This document shows, one piece after another, positions 37,429 through 46,701 of a stretch of DNA of 47,975 nt (within the stretch, counting starts at the first letter, position 1; every line of letters starts with the position of its first letter). The translations under genes and the position numbers were made by a program. Below the pieces are notes generated by a model. That model saw only the letters and a program-made list of their open reading frames with translations. It made no database searches and was not told the DNA's origin. Source of the DNA: a virus; the IMG/VR virus record IMGVR_UViG_3300048125_000296, positions 1-47,975 of that record; one strand, given 5' to 3'.

Positions 37429-37704
37429 TTAAGCGTTTACATCGCCGGATGCTGTGGCCACTACGGCCCCGCAACTGGTAGGGCTGAGCCGGTGGGCAAT
37501 TGGGATCCCGCCAACTCTCACGCTCGGGTTGCCGCCAACAATTACGGTCGGCCCGTGCGAAGGCGTACCGCTTGGGCAAAAAATAGCTGTCCCTACGTGA
37601 GCCGTCGGTCGGTCGTTCGTGAGAACGCTTGTATTCACAGGAGCTGCCAAAACCCCCCCGTGGGTTGTGATGTCCCCTAATCGTGCCACGCCTTTAATGC
37701 TCAT
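37429..37704 (-). CDS. PAAR-domain spike tip
   Basis: 91 residues behind GAGGAAACC. GVARLGDITTHGG, HVGTAIFCPSGTPSHGPTVIVGG and IPIAHRLSPTSCGAVVATAS are the PAAR elements with histidine and cysteine positions for a metal. It caps the gpV spike with a sharp tip. Confidence 0.9.
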   Translation of the reverse strand: MSIKGVARLGDITTHGGVLAAPVNTSVLTNDRPTAHVGTAIFCPSGTPSHGPTVIVGGNPSVRVGGIPIAHRLSPTSCGAVVATASGDVNA

Positions 37705-37713
37705 CGGGTTTCC

Positions 37714-39510
37714 TCACGCATAATTCGTGTTCCAATCGCTGTAAGCGTTCGGAACGTCGACAACGGTGCCGTCTGGCACATAGTTTCCAGATGTGGCGTC
37801 TTTTGATGTTCCTCTCTTGGGGTCCGTGCTTGATCCTCGTTTGCTGCTCATGTCGCGAGCCGGCACCGCGCCTGGGGCCGTTCGCTCGAAATAATCAAAG
37901 AATTTTTGCGAGCTGCCGATTGTGCCAGCGGTCACAGCCGCCACGGCTGCGTCGGGCTCATTGATAAAGATTGACGACAGGTCGAGCGCTTGCTCGATGC
38001 TCAGTTGGCCGTTTGAAATAAATGACCCCAGGGCTTGGCCGCCATTAACGCCAGCTTCTGCGAGGGCCTCCAGGTTCGTGGCTAGTCCAAGCTCAGAGAT
38101 TTTATTGGCGATCTGTTCGGCTGTAACTCTGCTGTTGTTGCCCAGTAGGCCGTCCATGATTTCGCCGCCGCCATTTTGTAGCAAGGTCAACCCAGCCGTG
38201 AGCGCGCTAGTGCTTGGATCGCTGACCACACCAGCGGCAGTCGTTGCAAAGTTGATCGCGTTGGTCACGTCTACCGGCGCCCCAAAAGCCCCGGCCACCC
38301 CGCCCGCAACATCCATCACGTCATTGATTGTTAGCTGTCCGCCGCTGATCACGCTCTCCAGGGCCGGAAGTGCTGTTAGGTCGCTCAGGTTACTCAAAGC
38401 CGGAATGTTGAAATGATCGCCAATCGCGCCGGTCAGCCCTGAAAGCCCTTGGAAAGTTGCGCCGATGCCTGAGAGTTTTAAGCCGCTTCCGCTTGTAATC
38501 CCATCAACCAACGTCACAGCGCCGTTGACGATGTTTGTCACGCCAGTAAAGCCCAGGCCGTTCATCACCTCGCCCAGCACTGGCAGGCCGCCAACAACGT
38601 TCATGGCCGCGCCAATCCCTGAAATGTTCAGGCCACCGGCCGCCGTCAGCAAACTGCCCAGGCCAGAAGAGCCCAGCACGTTGTTGGCCAAGCCAGACAA
38701 GCCGCCCAGCAAGCTGCCGCCGCCTGTCCCCATAACGCTAGCCAGCTGGCCCAGGGACAACGCCCCGCCGGCAACCGCACCAACTAAGCCGGCCACGATG
38801 CCAAGCACACCACCACCGCCGTTCAGGTTTATCGGGTCGCCGACTAGGTCCAGGGAACTGGCACCCTCTCCATTCTTTTCAACGCCCATAATTCGGCCGC
38901 TTTGCAACAGCTGGCCCACGATGTGAACGTCTCCATCCAACTTGATCATCGGGGCTTTGACGTGGACAATCCCCTGCTCCTCATCAGCCTCTACATAGAT
39001 ATATTTTTCTGAATGCAGCTGGATCAGTTCCTTGCCGTGGATCCGCGTTTGCTTTTGCTCGATCCGAAATTGATTGAGAGCTGGGTCGTTCTCAAGGATC
39101 GCGCCATCAGAAAAAAGCCAGCGCCAAACACCTTCGCGGGGTTCGCCCAAGCCGCCAAACTTAAAATCGAGATCCGAGAAATTAAACGGCCAAGTTCCGT
39201 TCTCATTCGTCTGCAGCGCAGGCAAAACCACAGCGTTGTTTAGCTCGCCTGAGGGGCTCAGAACTAAAACAGTTTCATCGATCGATGGCGCAGCCCAAAA
39301 AGCATTTCCACCCGCGCGCGGCGTTAGCCACGGCAGGTCGTCAGTGATGACAGTTTCCGAAAGCCTGACGCGACAAGTGCGCGCCGCAAATGCGACGCTT
39401 TCCACTTGCCCAAATCGGAGCAGAGAGCCAATATTTCGGGCCGTATCTGTGAGCTCAAAATCCCCGACTCCTGAAGTCCTGCGGCTTGACCGTGGGACGG
39501 AAAAGCTCAT
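37714..39510 (-). CDS. Baseplate spike V with long C-terminal extension
   Basis: 598 residues from ATG 39510; P2 gpV has about 211. The first 200 residues hold the gpV OB-fold (RFGQVESVAFAARTCRVRL) and the spike beta-helix (IYVEADEEQGIVHVKAPMIKL). About 400 further residues of small, glycine-, leucine- and alanine-rich repeats (GLSGLANNVLGSSGLGSLL) follow. They may be an injected effector or a membrane-active cargo. Its start is coupled to the upstream stop (TGATG). Confidence 0.85.
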   Translation of the reverse strand: MSFSVPRSSRRTSGVGDFELTDTARNIGSLLRFGQVESVAFAARTCRVRLSETVITDDLPWLTPRAGGNAFWAAPSIDETVLVLSPSGELNNAVVLPALQTNENGTWPFNFSDLDFKFGGLGEPREGVWRWLFSDGAILENDPALNQFRIEQKQTRIHGKELIQLHSEKYIYVEADEEQGIVHVKAPMIKLDGDVHIVGQLLQSGRIMGVEKNGEGASSLDLVGDPINLNGGGGVLGIVAGLVGAVAGGALSLGQLASVMGTGGGSLLGGLSGLANNVLGSSGLGSLLTAAGGLNISGIGAAMNVVGGLPVLGEVMNGLGFTGVTNIVNGAVTLVDGITSGSGLKLSGIGATFQGLSGLTGAIGDHFNIPALSNLSDLTALPALESVISGGQLTINDVMDVAGGVAGAFGAPVDVTNAINFATTAAGVVSDPSTSALTAGLTLLQNGGGEIMDGLLGNNSRVTAEQIANKISELGLATNLEALAEAGVNGGQALGSFISNGQLSIEQALDLSSIFINEPDAAVAAVTAGTIGSSQKFFDYFERTAPGAVPARDMSSKRGSSTDPKRGTSKDATSGNYVPDGTVVDVPNAYSDWNTNYA

Positions 39511-39821
39511 CAGGCTTTGGATTCTTCCACAGATGAAATCACCATGTATCGAACCGTGAGCGGAAGATCTCGGAGTTGTTCGACGGTCTTGGCTCCGGTG
39601 GTCTGCAGCCAAACAGCGCAGTGCAAAAGCGCCATGGTTGAAAGATGGCTTTCTTTCAACTCTGTTTCAGCAAAAGCCGTGCAGACTTGCTGAGCAGCCT
39701 CGCAATAGGGAGCCAGCTTTTTGCCGTGTCCTTTTTCAAGGTGCATGAAGTCCGAAAGCTGCTGAGCTGAAATTTGAGCTTTCCCCGCTGCGGGTTCTTT
39801 TACTGCTGTCTTTTTTGCCAT
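39510..39821 (-). CDS. Candidate gp6-like head-tail connector
   Basis: 103 residues behind AGGAGACC. After a basic, alanine-rich N-terminus, LSDFMHLEKGHGKKLAPYCEAAQQVC and the end DLPLTVRYMV resemble the HK97 gp6-like connector family (helical, ending LPxxVR). Two cysteines. It is placed between the neck gene 39833 and the spike. The family call is tentative. Confidence 0.4.
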   Translation of the reverse strand: MAKKTAVKEPAAGKAQISAQQLSDFMHLEKGHGKKLAPYCEAAQQVCTAFAETELKESHLSTMALLHCAVWLQTTGAKTVEQLRDLPLTVRYMVISSVEESKA

Positions 39822-39832
39822 GGTTCGGTCTC

Positions 39833-40483
39833 CTAAAAGTCTTCGGGGTGGGTGTAGGTCTCAGTTCCGAAATTGTTTCGGACAACAACGGTTTGAACTT
39901 GAGGGTCCAGGCCGGTGTTGTTGATGCACGCATCGTCACGATCCCATAAGCCGAAATCGACCCCAAGGCGTGGACACATGTATTTTATCTCGAACGCTAG
40001 CTGGCCAACTGCGATCGGTTGGGAGTTGTCAAACTCGCTCTCATATTCGGTCGAGGCCAAAAGCGCCTCGGTGTTATACAGGCCAAGCTCAAACCCGTTC
40101 ATGCACGCTTCGATAAAAAAACTCATTTCATCGAGCTTTTCCTCGGCCGATTGCCCAGGCGTAACCAAAACATACGGCTCAAAGCTCATGTCGATCTGCC
40201 GCAGATCGTAGCCATCCCAGCCACTCTTGGACCGTTCCAAGATCCGCTCGCCTTGGTATCGGATCAAGATCAGCGGCATGTCTGTCATCTCAATCTGAAC
40301 CTCTTTCCGTTGAAAGACGTTCGGCCCTGCCGGGGTCCAATACTTTTGATCTTCGACCTGGGCCAGCGGATTCACTGGCGTGCTAAGCCGGTTGTGGATC
40401 GCGTCCCTTATCGTCTTGCGCGGGTGAACTGTTGCGCCATAGAACCGTTGAGGAAACAGGCTTTGCGCCATTGATGAACTCAT
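39833..40483 (-). CDS. Candidate tail terminator/neck protein
   Basis: 216 residues behind AAGGAG. Mixed alpha-beta: KTIRDAIHNRL, QIEMTDMPLILIRYQGERIL, FFIEACMNGFELGLYNTE. Position and size suit a tail-completion or terminator protein (lambda U, P2 R type); I do not recognise a specific family. Confidence 0.45.
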   Translation of the reverse strand: MSSSMAQSLFPQRFYGATVHPRKTIRDAIHNRLSTPVNPLAQVEDQKYWTPAGPNVFQRKEVQIEMTDMPLILIRYQGERILERSKSGWDGYDLRQIDMSFEPYVLVTPGQSAEEKLDEMSFFIEACMNGFELGLYNTEALLASTEYESEFDNSQPIAVGQLAFEIKYMCPRLGVDFGLWDRDDACINNTGLDPQVQTVVVRNNFGTETYTHPEDF

Positions 40484-40495
40484 CCGCCGCGCTCC

Positions 40496-40825
40496 TTACA
40501 AATAGTTGTTCGTTTGCGCCAGATACATCAGCAGGACGATCCCGCCCTCGCCGTCTGGGCGTGTCTCGCGAACGATGAAAGTTCGGCCATCGGCAACCGT
40601 CACCCGGTCGTTTCCTGATGGCTCAATTGAAAGATCTGCGCTGTTAATCGTCAGCGTCGGGATTGCGCTTGTGACATTCAGCCCGGTGTCAACGTCCACC
40701 TCGGAATGAATCTCGCTAAAAATTCCTCGCAGCGAATAGCTGGAAGAGTCGCGGGACAGCGTGACGGGTTCCCCCAGTCGCGCTGTCGCCGCTTTCAGGA
40801 TCCGGTTTGCCAGATCCTGCCTCAT
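40496..40825 (-). CDS. Head-tail attachment protein, lambda FII-like
   Basis: 109 residues. GEPVTLSRDSSSYSLRGIFSE, then PTLTINSADLSIE and GDRVTVADGRTFIV-like strands fit the phage attachment family of lambda gpFII (Phage_attach). It seals the head and docks the tail. Start overlaps the decoration-protein stop (TGATG). Confidence 0.6.
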   Translation of the reverse strand: MRQDLANRILKAATARLGEPVTLSRDSSSYSLRGIFSEIHSEVDVDTGLNVTSAIPTLTINSADLSIEPSGNDRVTVADGRTFIVRETRPDGEGGIVLLMYLAQTNNYL

Positions 40826-41148
40826 CAGGCCACCTTACGGCCAAACACTTTCACATCCACGGTGGTGGTGGTGAAGGCGGTCACCAAGCCAACAGCGTCG
40901 TTGCTGGTGGCGGTGTTTGTAAGCTTGCCTGAGGAATTCAGATAAGCCACATCACCCACCGCCAGAGTGGCGCCGGATGCTTTGGTTCCTGTAAACACGC
41001 CATAGCAAGCGAGGGCCACGCTGTCGCCGCTGGCTGCGTCAGTGACGGCAACGCCGACAAGATCGCCAACAACAACAAAGTCGCCGGATGCAATGGTCGC
41101 GCCTGCCGTGATGGTCAGGTTTGAGCCGTTTTGAACAAAGTTTTTCAT
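40825..41148 (-). CDS. Capsid decoration protein (DUF2190)
   Basis: 107 residues behind GGAGG. MKNFVQNGSNLTITAGATI, then FVVVGDLVGVAVTDAASGDSV and a beta-rich end are typical of DUF2190, trimeric capsid-stabilising proteins like lambda gpD. It directly follows the protease-capsid gene. Confidence 0.8.
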   Translation of the reverse strand: MKNFVQNGSNLTITAGATIASGDFVVVGDLVGVAVTDAASGDSVALACYGVFTGTKASGATLAVGDVAYLNSSGKLTNTATSNDAVGLVTAFTTTTVDVKVFGRKVA

Positions 41149-41166
41149 GGTTGAGATCCTCCTAGA

Positions 41167-43110
41167 TCAAGCGCCAGTGGACTTGTAGAAACCGCGATGG
41201 TTCAGCACAGAAGCGCCGAAATCGAGACGGGCCAGGATGGTGGTTCCATCAGGGTCGCGCTCGTCGAGGGTGGTGACCTGAGGGCCGGCCTCTCCTTCGA
41301 GATAGCCATAAACCAGCATGTCGACCTGAGATGGGTCGGCGGTCACATAGTAGACAGAGCTCGAAGCATCATCCAAGCGAGGCTCGGCGATGATCTGCAG
41401 CTTGCCGCTAAACGGATTCACGTTGCCGATCTGGGCAGGGGTGAACGGGGCCAGGAACTGCTCTGCGTCAGTCTCAAGCGCGGTGGGGATCACCAAGTAT
41501 TTGGCGCCCAGGTTCACCCGGTTGCCAGCGAGGTCGGCTTGATTGCGAAGAGCAAAGCGAGCGTCTGAGATGGCATCCACCGAGATGGCGCCGGTTCCGC
41601 TGTTGTCGTGGTCAGCGTGGAAAAGTGCTTTGCTGTCTTCGCCCATGGTGGGGTTAGAAGTCAGAAGCGCCCACATCTGATTGGACTCAAACAGGCTCAT
41701 GCCGCGACCGATCATCTGGGGAATGCGGCTGAGCGCGTCCAGGTCGTCGTTGATGATCAGATTGCGAGTAACGCGAATTTTTTTCGCGTAGCTCTTCAGG
41801 CTCCAGCTGGTCTGAGCTTCGGAGATTGTGGCGGACTTGTATTCACCACCTTCTGCCAGCTCTTCGGGCACGATCTGGCCATTGACCTGGACCTCGTACA
41901 CTGGGCGGAAGTCAGGCAGGTTGCGCTGACGTGCCAGGGGGCGCCATGTCTGGGCCTCTGCCTCATAAGCGCCTTGCAGCGACTTGCGGGCAATGTTGCT
42001 CAGCAACAGAGGGAAATCAGAAGTCGAGTGCATCGCGCGATGGGCGATTTCACTCTTAGACATTCCAACAACGTTGGCACCGGAGCGGCTGAGGCTTTCC
42101 TTGGCCATGTCAAGCATGGAGGAAGAACGCTCAGACTTGGCCTGATCGGTCCACTCGCCAAGACCCACGCGGGCCTCAAGAGCAGCCTCAAGGCAGGCTT
42201 GGCGCTTGTCGCTAGCGTCTTCGACGACAGAAACGTGCTGAACGGTCGGGGTTGCAGCTTGGCGTTGGGCCAGCTGATCAATCACAGATTTGCGAGCGGC
42301 GTCGATTTGAACGCCTTCGGTGATCATGCTTTCTGCCACAGCGTCATCGAGGCCAGCGGCCCGGACGCAATGACGGATGTCAACCGAGCGCTGGCGCTCG
42401 GCCTTGATTGCAGCCTCGATAGCTGCGGAATTATCGGGAGCAGTAGCAACAGCCTCGACGGGCGCCGCCTGCTCCATCTCACGGGTTTCGTCCATGTTTA
42501 ATGGTTCCTTTTTTTCGGTCAGTGGTTCCTGAGCTGTTTCCAGCTCGCGGATTGATGCGGAAGCGTCCGCAGGAATGGGCACCAAACTGAGCTCATGCGG
42601 AGTCCAGCTAGTAGCCCGGAGAGTGTGAGGATCGCCCTCACGCTTGGAATCAATACGCTCGAATTCTTCGACGGAATAACCGACAGAGATTGAGCGAATG
42701 ATCCCATTCTGAACGTCGCGCCAGATGGGCTCGACCTCAGCACGATCAGAGAACCGCACAACAGCGCGGCCCTCCTTTTCGTCAGTCCAGGCGCGCTCGA
42801 CAACGCCGACAATGTCGGAGAGGTCGGCGGCCTTGTGGCTGTTGAGTAGGGGCGCCCCACTGTTGAGGCGCTCCATATTTACGGCGTCACCGAGTGACAG
42901 CTCCTCAAAATAGGAACCGCCAAGATTCCGACGCAAAACAGGCGCGCCCGTGGTCCATGTAACTTCAACGCTTCGCGTCTCAGCATCCACAGACGATGGG
43001 ATGAATTGAGCTCTCGTTTGTAAAAGCTCGCTCATTCGCTCGTTTCTAACCGTTTGCATCTTATCTTCACTTGCTTGCGGTTGTTCCGCCGCAAGATTCT
43101 GATCATTCAT
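41167..43110 (-). CDS. Prohead protease-major capsid fusion protein
   Basis: 647 residues from ATG 43110, overlapping the portal stop by 8 bases. Residues about 25-190 are an HK97-type prohead protease: H92 (LNSHKA) and S142 (IIRSISVGYS) as catalytic pair. Residues about 200-370 form a helical, acidic scaffold. The remainder is a gpT/HK97-type capsid (PVYEVQVNGQIVPEELAEGG, IRVTRNLIINDDLD, YLVIPTALETDAEQFLAPF). In many phages these are two genes. Cleavage should release the capsid after assembly. Confidence 0.88.
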   Translation of the reverse strand: MNDQNLAAEQPQASEDKMQTVRNERMSELLQTRAQFIPSSVDAETRSVEVTWTTGAPVLRRNLGGSYFEELSLGDAVNMERLNSGAPLLNSHKAADLSDIVGVVERAWTDEKEGRAVVRFSDRAEVEPIWRDVQNGIIRSISVGYSVEEFERIDSKREGDPHTLRATSWTPHELSLVPIPADASASIRELETAQEPLTEKKEPLNMDETREMEQAAPVEAVATAPDNSAAIEAAIKAERQRSVDIRHCVRAAGLDDAVAESMITEGVQIDAARKSVIDQLAQRQAATPTVQHVSVVEDASDKRQACLEAALEARVGLGEWTDQAKSERSSSMLDMAKESLSRSGANVVGMSKSEIAHRAMHSTSDFPLLLSNIARKSLQGAYEAEAQTWRPLARQRNLPDFRPVYEVQVNGQIVPEELAEGGEYKSATISEAQTSWSLKSYAKKIRVTRNLIINDDLDALSRIPQMIGRGMSLFESNQMWALLTSNPTMGEDSKALFHADHDNSGTGAISVDAISDARFALRNQADLAGNRVNLGAKYLVIPTALETDAEQFLAPFTPAQIGNVNPFSGKLQIIAEPRLDDASSSVYYVTADPSQVDMLVYGYLEGEAGPQVTTLDERDPDGTTILARLDFGASVLNHRGFYKSTGA

Positions 43111-44575
43111 TGGTCTCAGTCTCCTGGGTTGGTTCCATCTGCAGCATTCCAGCCGCTGTGATCTTGCGGGGGTCTGTGTCAAGAATAAGCCCCAATTCGT
43201 CGAGCATGGCCGCATCGCGGGCGATTTCAGCCATAACCTCTCCGGGTTCATATCCAGATCGGCGGATCGCTTCAGACAAACTCATGAGGCCACCGCGCAC
43301 CGCCTCAATGATCGCGCCGACTTCCTTCTGAGGATCGATCAGCTCGCGACGGGCTGGGGTCCACTGCATCCGTATATCCATCGGCTGATCGCCGACAATC
43401 TCGGCGGCCTGCTTAAACCATCCCCAGACCGGCCCCAGCATTTGAGCGATAAGAATTTGCTTTTGCCAGCAATCAACATTTCGCGAAAATTCCAAGTGAC
43501 CCATACGGGCCGCCGAATAATTTGCATTACTCAGATCTGAGGTGAGCGCTTCATAGGTCACGCCATAGCCTGCAGCGATCTGCAGAAGCATGGCCCGGCT
43601 GAAGCTGTCGAACTCACCGACGCTGGGAGGGCTGGCAAACCTTACATCCTTACCAGCTGGCAGGATCTCGATGCTGCCAGGCTCCAGAGACTCAGCCAGC
43701 GGGGGCGCGCCGCCTGTGTCCTGGCTTTCGCTGTCGATCACAAATCCTGTGAAACATGCCGAGATTTTTTGCTTTAGCAGCTGCGCGTCTGAAAAATCGT
43801 CGAAATCTCTCAGCCGCGAAATCACTGGCGCGCCCCATGGGACGCCTCGCCCTTGCCCTGGACGATCGCGGCGATAAACCGCAATGATCTCATCAGCAGG
43901 AACCCGAACCGTCTCATATCGGTGAATAGACAGAACCCGATCGCCTGGGTGTTGCCGGTGCAGGTGATACGCCACGCGCTGATCGCGGGTGTCGTATTCA
44001 ATCCCCTGCCGGATGTAACCACCATCAGCGGTGAGCCCATCAGCTCGGGCGTCATCAATAAAATCAGGTTCTAAGACCTGCAGCTTGAGGGGAAAATCTG
44101 AGGTCGGATCGATCCGCTTACGGATCAAACATTCACCGGCCTCGACGACAGTTCGGAACACAAGCGCCTGCAGTCCCCAGAAATCAGAGCGGCCGTCATG
44201 GTCGCAGTTCTCAGGGTTCCGTGCCCAGTCTTCCCAGGCTTGATTCCAACGCTGCGCGCGGCTGCGGCTGCGGCTGTTCACCTGGCCCAGCACACCGCCG
44301 CCAACGGTATTGTTGACCAAGACCTGGACGGCTCGCGCTGCAAAAGGATTGTTTCGCGTCAGATCTCGCGAACGATTCCTGAGCCGCTCCAGGCTGGGGC
44401 CTAGCGCTGCATCTGCAGAAGTGCTCGGCGTTCTCCAGCCTTCATTTCTGCGGCCACCCGCTGCGCCCTCATAGCGCCGGGCCTGATCCAGAGTGAGCCG
44501 AGCGCGTGCTCGCTTTGCCCCTGCCTCAGGGTTAAAAAAACTGATTACGTTGTCGAGTGCGTTTGCCTGGGTCAT
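43103..44575 (-). CDS. Portal protein, lambda gpB-like
   Basis: 490 residues. The start overlaps the gpW stop as ATGA. LRNRSRDLTRNNPFAARAVQ, RWNQAWEDWARNPENCD and VTYEALTSDLSNANYSAARMG are lambda gpB-family signatures. It forms the dodecameric ring at the packaging vertex. It lies between W and the protease-capsid gene, as in lambda. Confidence 0.92.
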   Translation of the reverse strand: MTQANALDNVISFFNPEAGAKRARARLTLDQARRYEGAAGGRRNEGWRTPSTSADAALGPSLERLRNRSRDLTRNNPFAARAVQVLVNNTVGGGVLGQVNSRSRSRAQRWNQAWEDWARNPENCDHDGRSDFWGLQALVFRTVVEAGECLIRKRIDPTSDFPLKLQVLEPDFIDDARADGLTADGGYIRQGIEYDTRDQRVAYHLHRQHPGDRVLSIHRYETVRVPADEIIAVYRRDRPGQGRGVPWGAPVISRLRDFDDFSDAQLLKQKISACFTGFVIDSESQDTGGAPPLAESLEPGSIEILPAGKDVRFASPPSVGEFDSFSRAMLLQIAAGYGVTYEALTSDLSNANYSAARMGHLEFSRNVDCWQKQILIAQMLGPVWGWFKQAAEIVGDQPMDIRMQWTPARRELIDPQKEVGAIIEAVRGGLMSLSEAIRRSGYEPGEVMAEIARDAAMLDELGLILDTDPRKITAAGMLQMEPTQETETNE

Positions 44576-44793
44576 GATCCCTCCACGTCGGAAGCGTCAC
44601 GAGAGAATTTGAAGCGAACGCGGGCCGGGGCTGCGACGGTCTCGCCCAGGCGGCCACGAATTAAATTTCGCACGCGCAGCAATTCGTCAAGCGTTCTATA
44701 TCGAATTTTTTTGTTGTCATATTCGACCTCTAGGAATCCACCGCCAATGGCTTCCTCTATGGCGTCCAGTCCTGCTTGAGAGAATAAACTCAT
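44572..44793 (-). CDS. Head-tail joining protein gpW
   Basis: 73 residues. LDAIEEAIGGGFLEVEYDNK and IRYRTLDELLRVRNLIRG are the gpW fold and motif; in lambda it lies between terL and the portal, as here. It needs no strong ribosome site visible here (GGGACG at a distance). Confidence 0.85.
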   Translation of the reverse strand: MSLFSQAGLDAIEEAIGGGFLEVEYDNKKIRYRTLDELLRVRNLIRGRLGETVAAPARVRFKFSRDASDVEGS

Positions 44794-44829
44794 TTTACGG
44801 CGTCCCGTTTTGGCATCGTAGCGTCGACC

Positions 44830-46701
44830 TCATAAAAATTTGCCCGCCCGGCGTTCTAGCTTTTTGGGCTCAGGGTTCAGCGGCTGCCCGCTGTCTGCGG
44901 TTAATCCATTCTGCCGCTCGATCTTCCACCGCGCGGCGTCGAACCGATCACACCCCAGCATCTGGGCACAGGCTCGCGCATATATCCGCACATCGAGCAT
45001 CTCATTTCGATCGCGCGTTTTTTCCCAGACATAACGGGGGTAACCCCTGACCGTTTTCTGGGTCAGCGTTTCCGCCGTCAGCTGTTTGAAATACTCCTCG
45101 TCGTATTGCGGGAAATGCAGCCACCCATGAGGCAGGTCGTCAGCATCGGCGCGGGCTTTGCGCCTCAGCCAGCCGTAGAGCTCAGACTTTGCCACGCTCA
45201 CCCCTATGGGCCAAACCTTGAGGCCTGACTTGATTTTGCGGCCCTTCTGTCCAATCTCTGCCGTGCTTGGTTGGCCCACGATCACCGCCTGAGCGTCGCG
45301 GCCTTTAATCGCCAGCACGCGGGTCGGTGGTTGCGATTTCACCCAGCGGTAAACGTCCTGCGTTCTGTAGCCCGTGTCGACTGCAACCATGCGAATGCCC
45401 ATCTTAAAGCCGTCCGCTGTCGGATAGTTCGACGCGATTTTTTTGGTCAGCTCTTGCCAAACCTCATCGCTTGCCGTGTCGCCTGGGATGTTGCCGTGAT
45501 CGATTGACCAGCTCTCAAGCCCTGGCCCCCAGGCCGCCACCTCAAAGGCTAGATAATCCTGCTGAACGTCCACGCCCATCGTGAGCACGCAACCGGCCTC
45601 GGGCACTTGACCGATCGGGTATTGCTCGCGCCTGTTGTAAAGATCCTGCCAGTCCGGGGCCTCGCCTTGCTCTGCCCAGGTTTCGCCCAGGATCGTGTTT
45701 GTCCAGACCTTCAGGGCGTTGTCATTCTTTCGCGCGCGCTGGTAGCTCATCACGCATTCTTTCCAGCTGTACCAGCCCAGAGGGCTGTAAAGCGTGCTGA
45801 TGTGATAGCTCTCCGATCCGTTGCCGTCCGGGTTTGTGCTCACCCATTGGCCGGCTTCCAGCATCTTGGGTTTGTTGTGTTCCTGCAGATGCCCGCCACA
45901 ATGCTCGCAGACATATCGGACCGTGTCGGGGTCGTCGTCTGTCCACTTCAGTTGAGACCAGACAAGGCGCTGAAACGTTCCGCAGTGAACGCAAGGAACG
46001 TGAAAGTATTTCATCGAGCCCGCTAAAAACTCGCGCTCAATCGCTGAGCGTCCCGCGAGCGTCGGCGTGCTCACGATAAAAATTTTTCGCCGGTTGAATG
46101 TTCGAGTTCGGGCCTCGGCCAGGTCTAGGGCGCTGCCCTCTCCGTCCAAGTTCTCCGGCCAGGCGTCCAGCTCATCGGCAAACAAGTAACGCGCGGGCAT
46201 CGATCGCAGACCGCTGGCGCTATTGGCCCCCGCTAGTACAAGCACACCACCGGGGTAAACCTTTTGAAGCATCGAGTTTCCGCTGTCCCGTGCTTTCGGG
46301 TCGCGGACACGATCGCGCAGCCGGGGGGATTCCTCGATCATCGGATCCATTCGCGTGCGGCTGTTCCGCTTTGCCATCTCCAGGGTTGGCGCAACGCTGA
46401 GAAACGGGCCAGGGCTTGCGTCGATGCTGTAGCCAATCCAGTTGTTGCCTGCCTCAGTTCCGCCAACCTGGGCGCCCTTCATAAAGACCACCCGCTTTGT
46501 CGGGTCGTTGCTGCTCAGCTTGTCCATGATCTCGCGCAGGTATGGAGTGCGCGAAGATTGGAACCTACCGGGTTCGGCTGACGCGCGCTGGGAAAGGAAC
46601 CGATGACGGTCCGCCCACTCCGTGACAGTGAGAACCGGGTCGGGCCTTAACCCGTCCGAAAAACCTTTTTTAAAAACAGCGGCGCCATCACATAGGGCCA
46701 T
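44830..46701 (-). CDS. Large terminase subunit, lambda GpA-like
   Basis: 623 residues. Walker A-type KGAQVGGTE (75-83), Walker B in YLFADELDAW, then zinc-like CVHC and CEHC pairs at about 235-270, and the nuclease start MGVDVQ with later acidic residues. It is the GpA ATPase/nuclease that cuts and packages the genome at cos. Start overlaps the terS end by 14 bases. Confidence 0.93.
   Translation of the reverse strand: MALCDGAAVFKKGFSDGLRPDPVLTVTEWADRHRFLSQRASAEPGRFQSSRTPYLREIMDKLSSNDPTKRVVFMKGAQVGGTEAGNNWIGYSIDASPGPFLSVAPTLEMAKRNSRTRMDPMIEESPRLRDRVRDPKARDSGNSMLQKVYPGGVLVLAGANSASGLRSMPARYLFADELDAWPENLDGEGSALDLAEARTRTFNRRKIFIVSTPTLAGRSAIEREFLAGSMKYFHVPCVHCGTFQRLVWSQLKWTDDDPDTVRYVCEHCGGHLQEHNKPKMLEAGQWVSTNPDGNGSESYHISTLYSPLGWYSWKECVMSYQRARKNDNALKVWTNTILGETWAEQGEAPDWQDLYNRREQYPIGQVPEAGCVLTMGVDVQQDYLAFEVAAWGPGLESWSIDHGNIPGDTASDEVWQELTKKIASNYPTADGFKMGIRMVAVDTGYRTQDVYRWVKSQPPTRVLAIKGRDAQAVIVGQPSTAEIGQKGRKIKSGLKVWPIGVSVAKSELYGWLRRKARADADDLPHGWLHFPQYDEEYFKQLTAETLTQKTVRGYPRYVWEKTRDRNEMLDVRIYARACAQMLGCDRFDAARWKIERQNGLTADSGQPLNPEPKKLERRAGKFL

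Noticed and set aside
41608-42501. Plus-strand 297-codon frame inside the protease-capsid gene
   Set aside because: Antisense to the capsid domain, no ribosome site, protein-like features absent.
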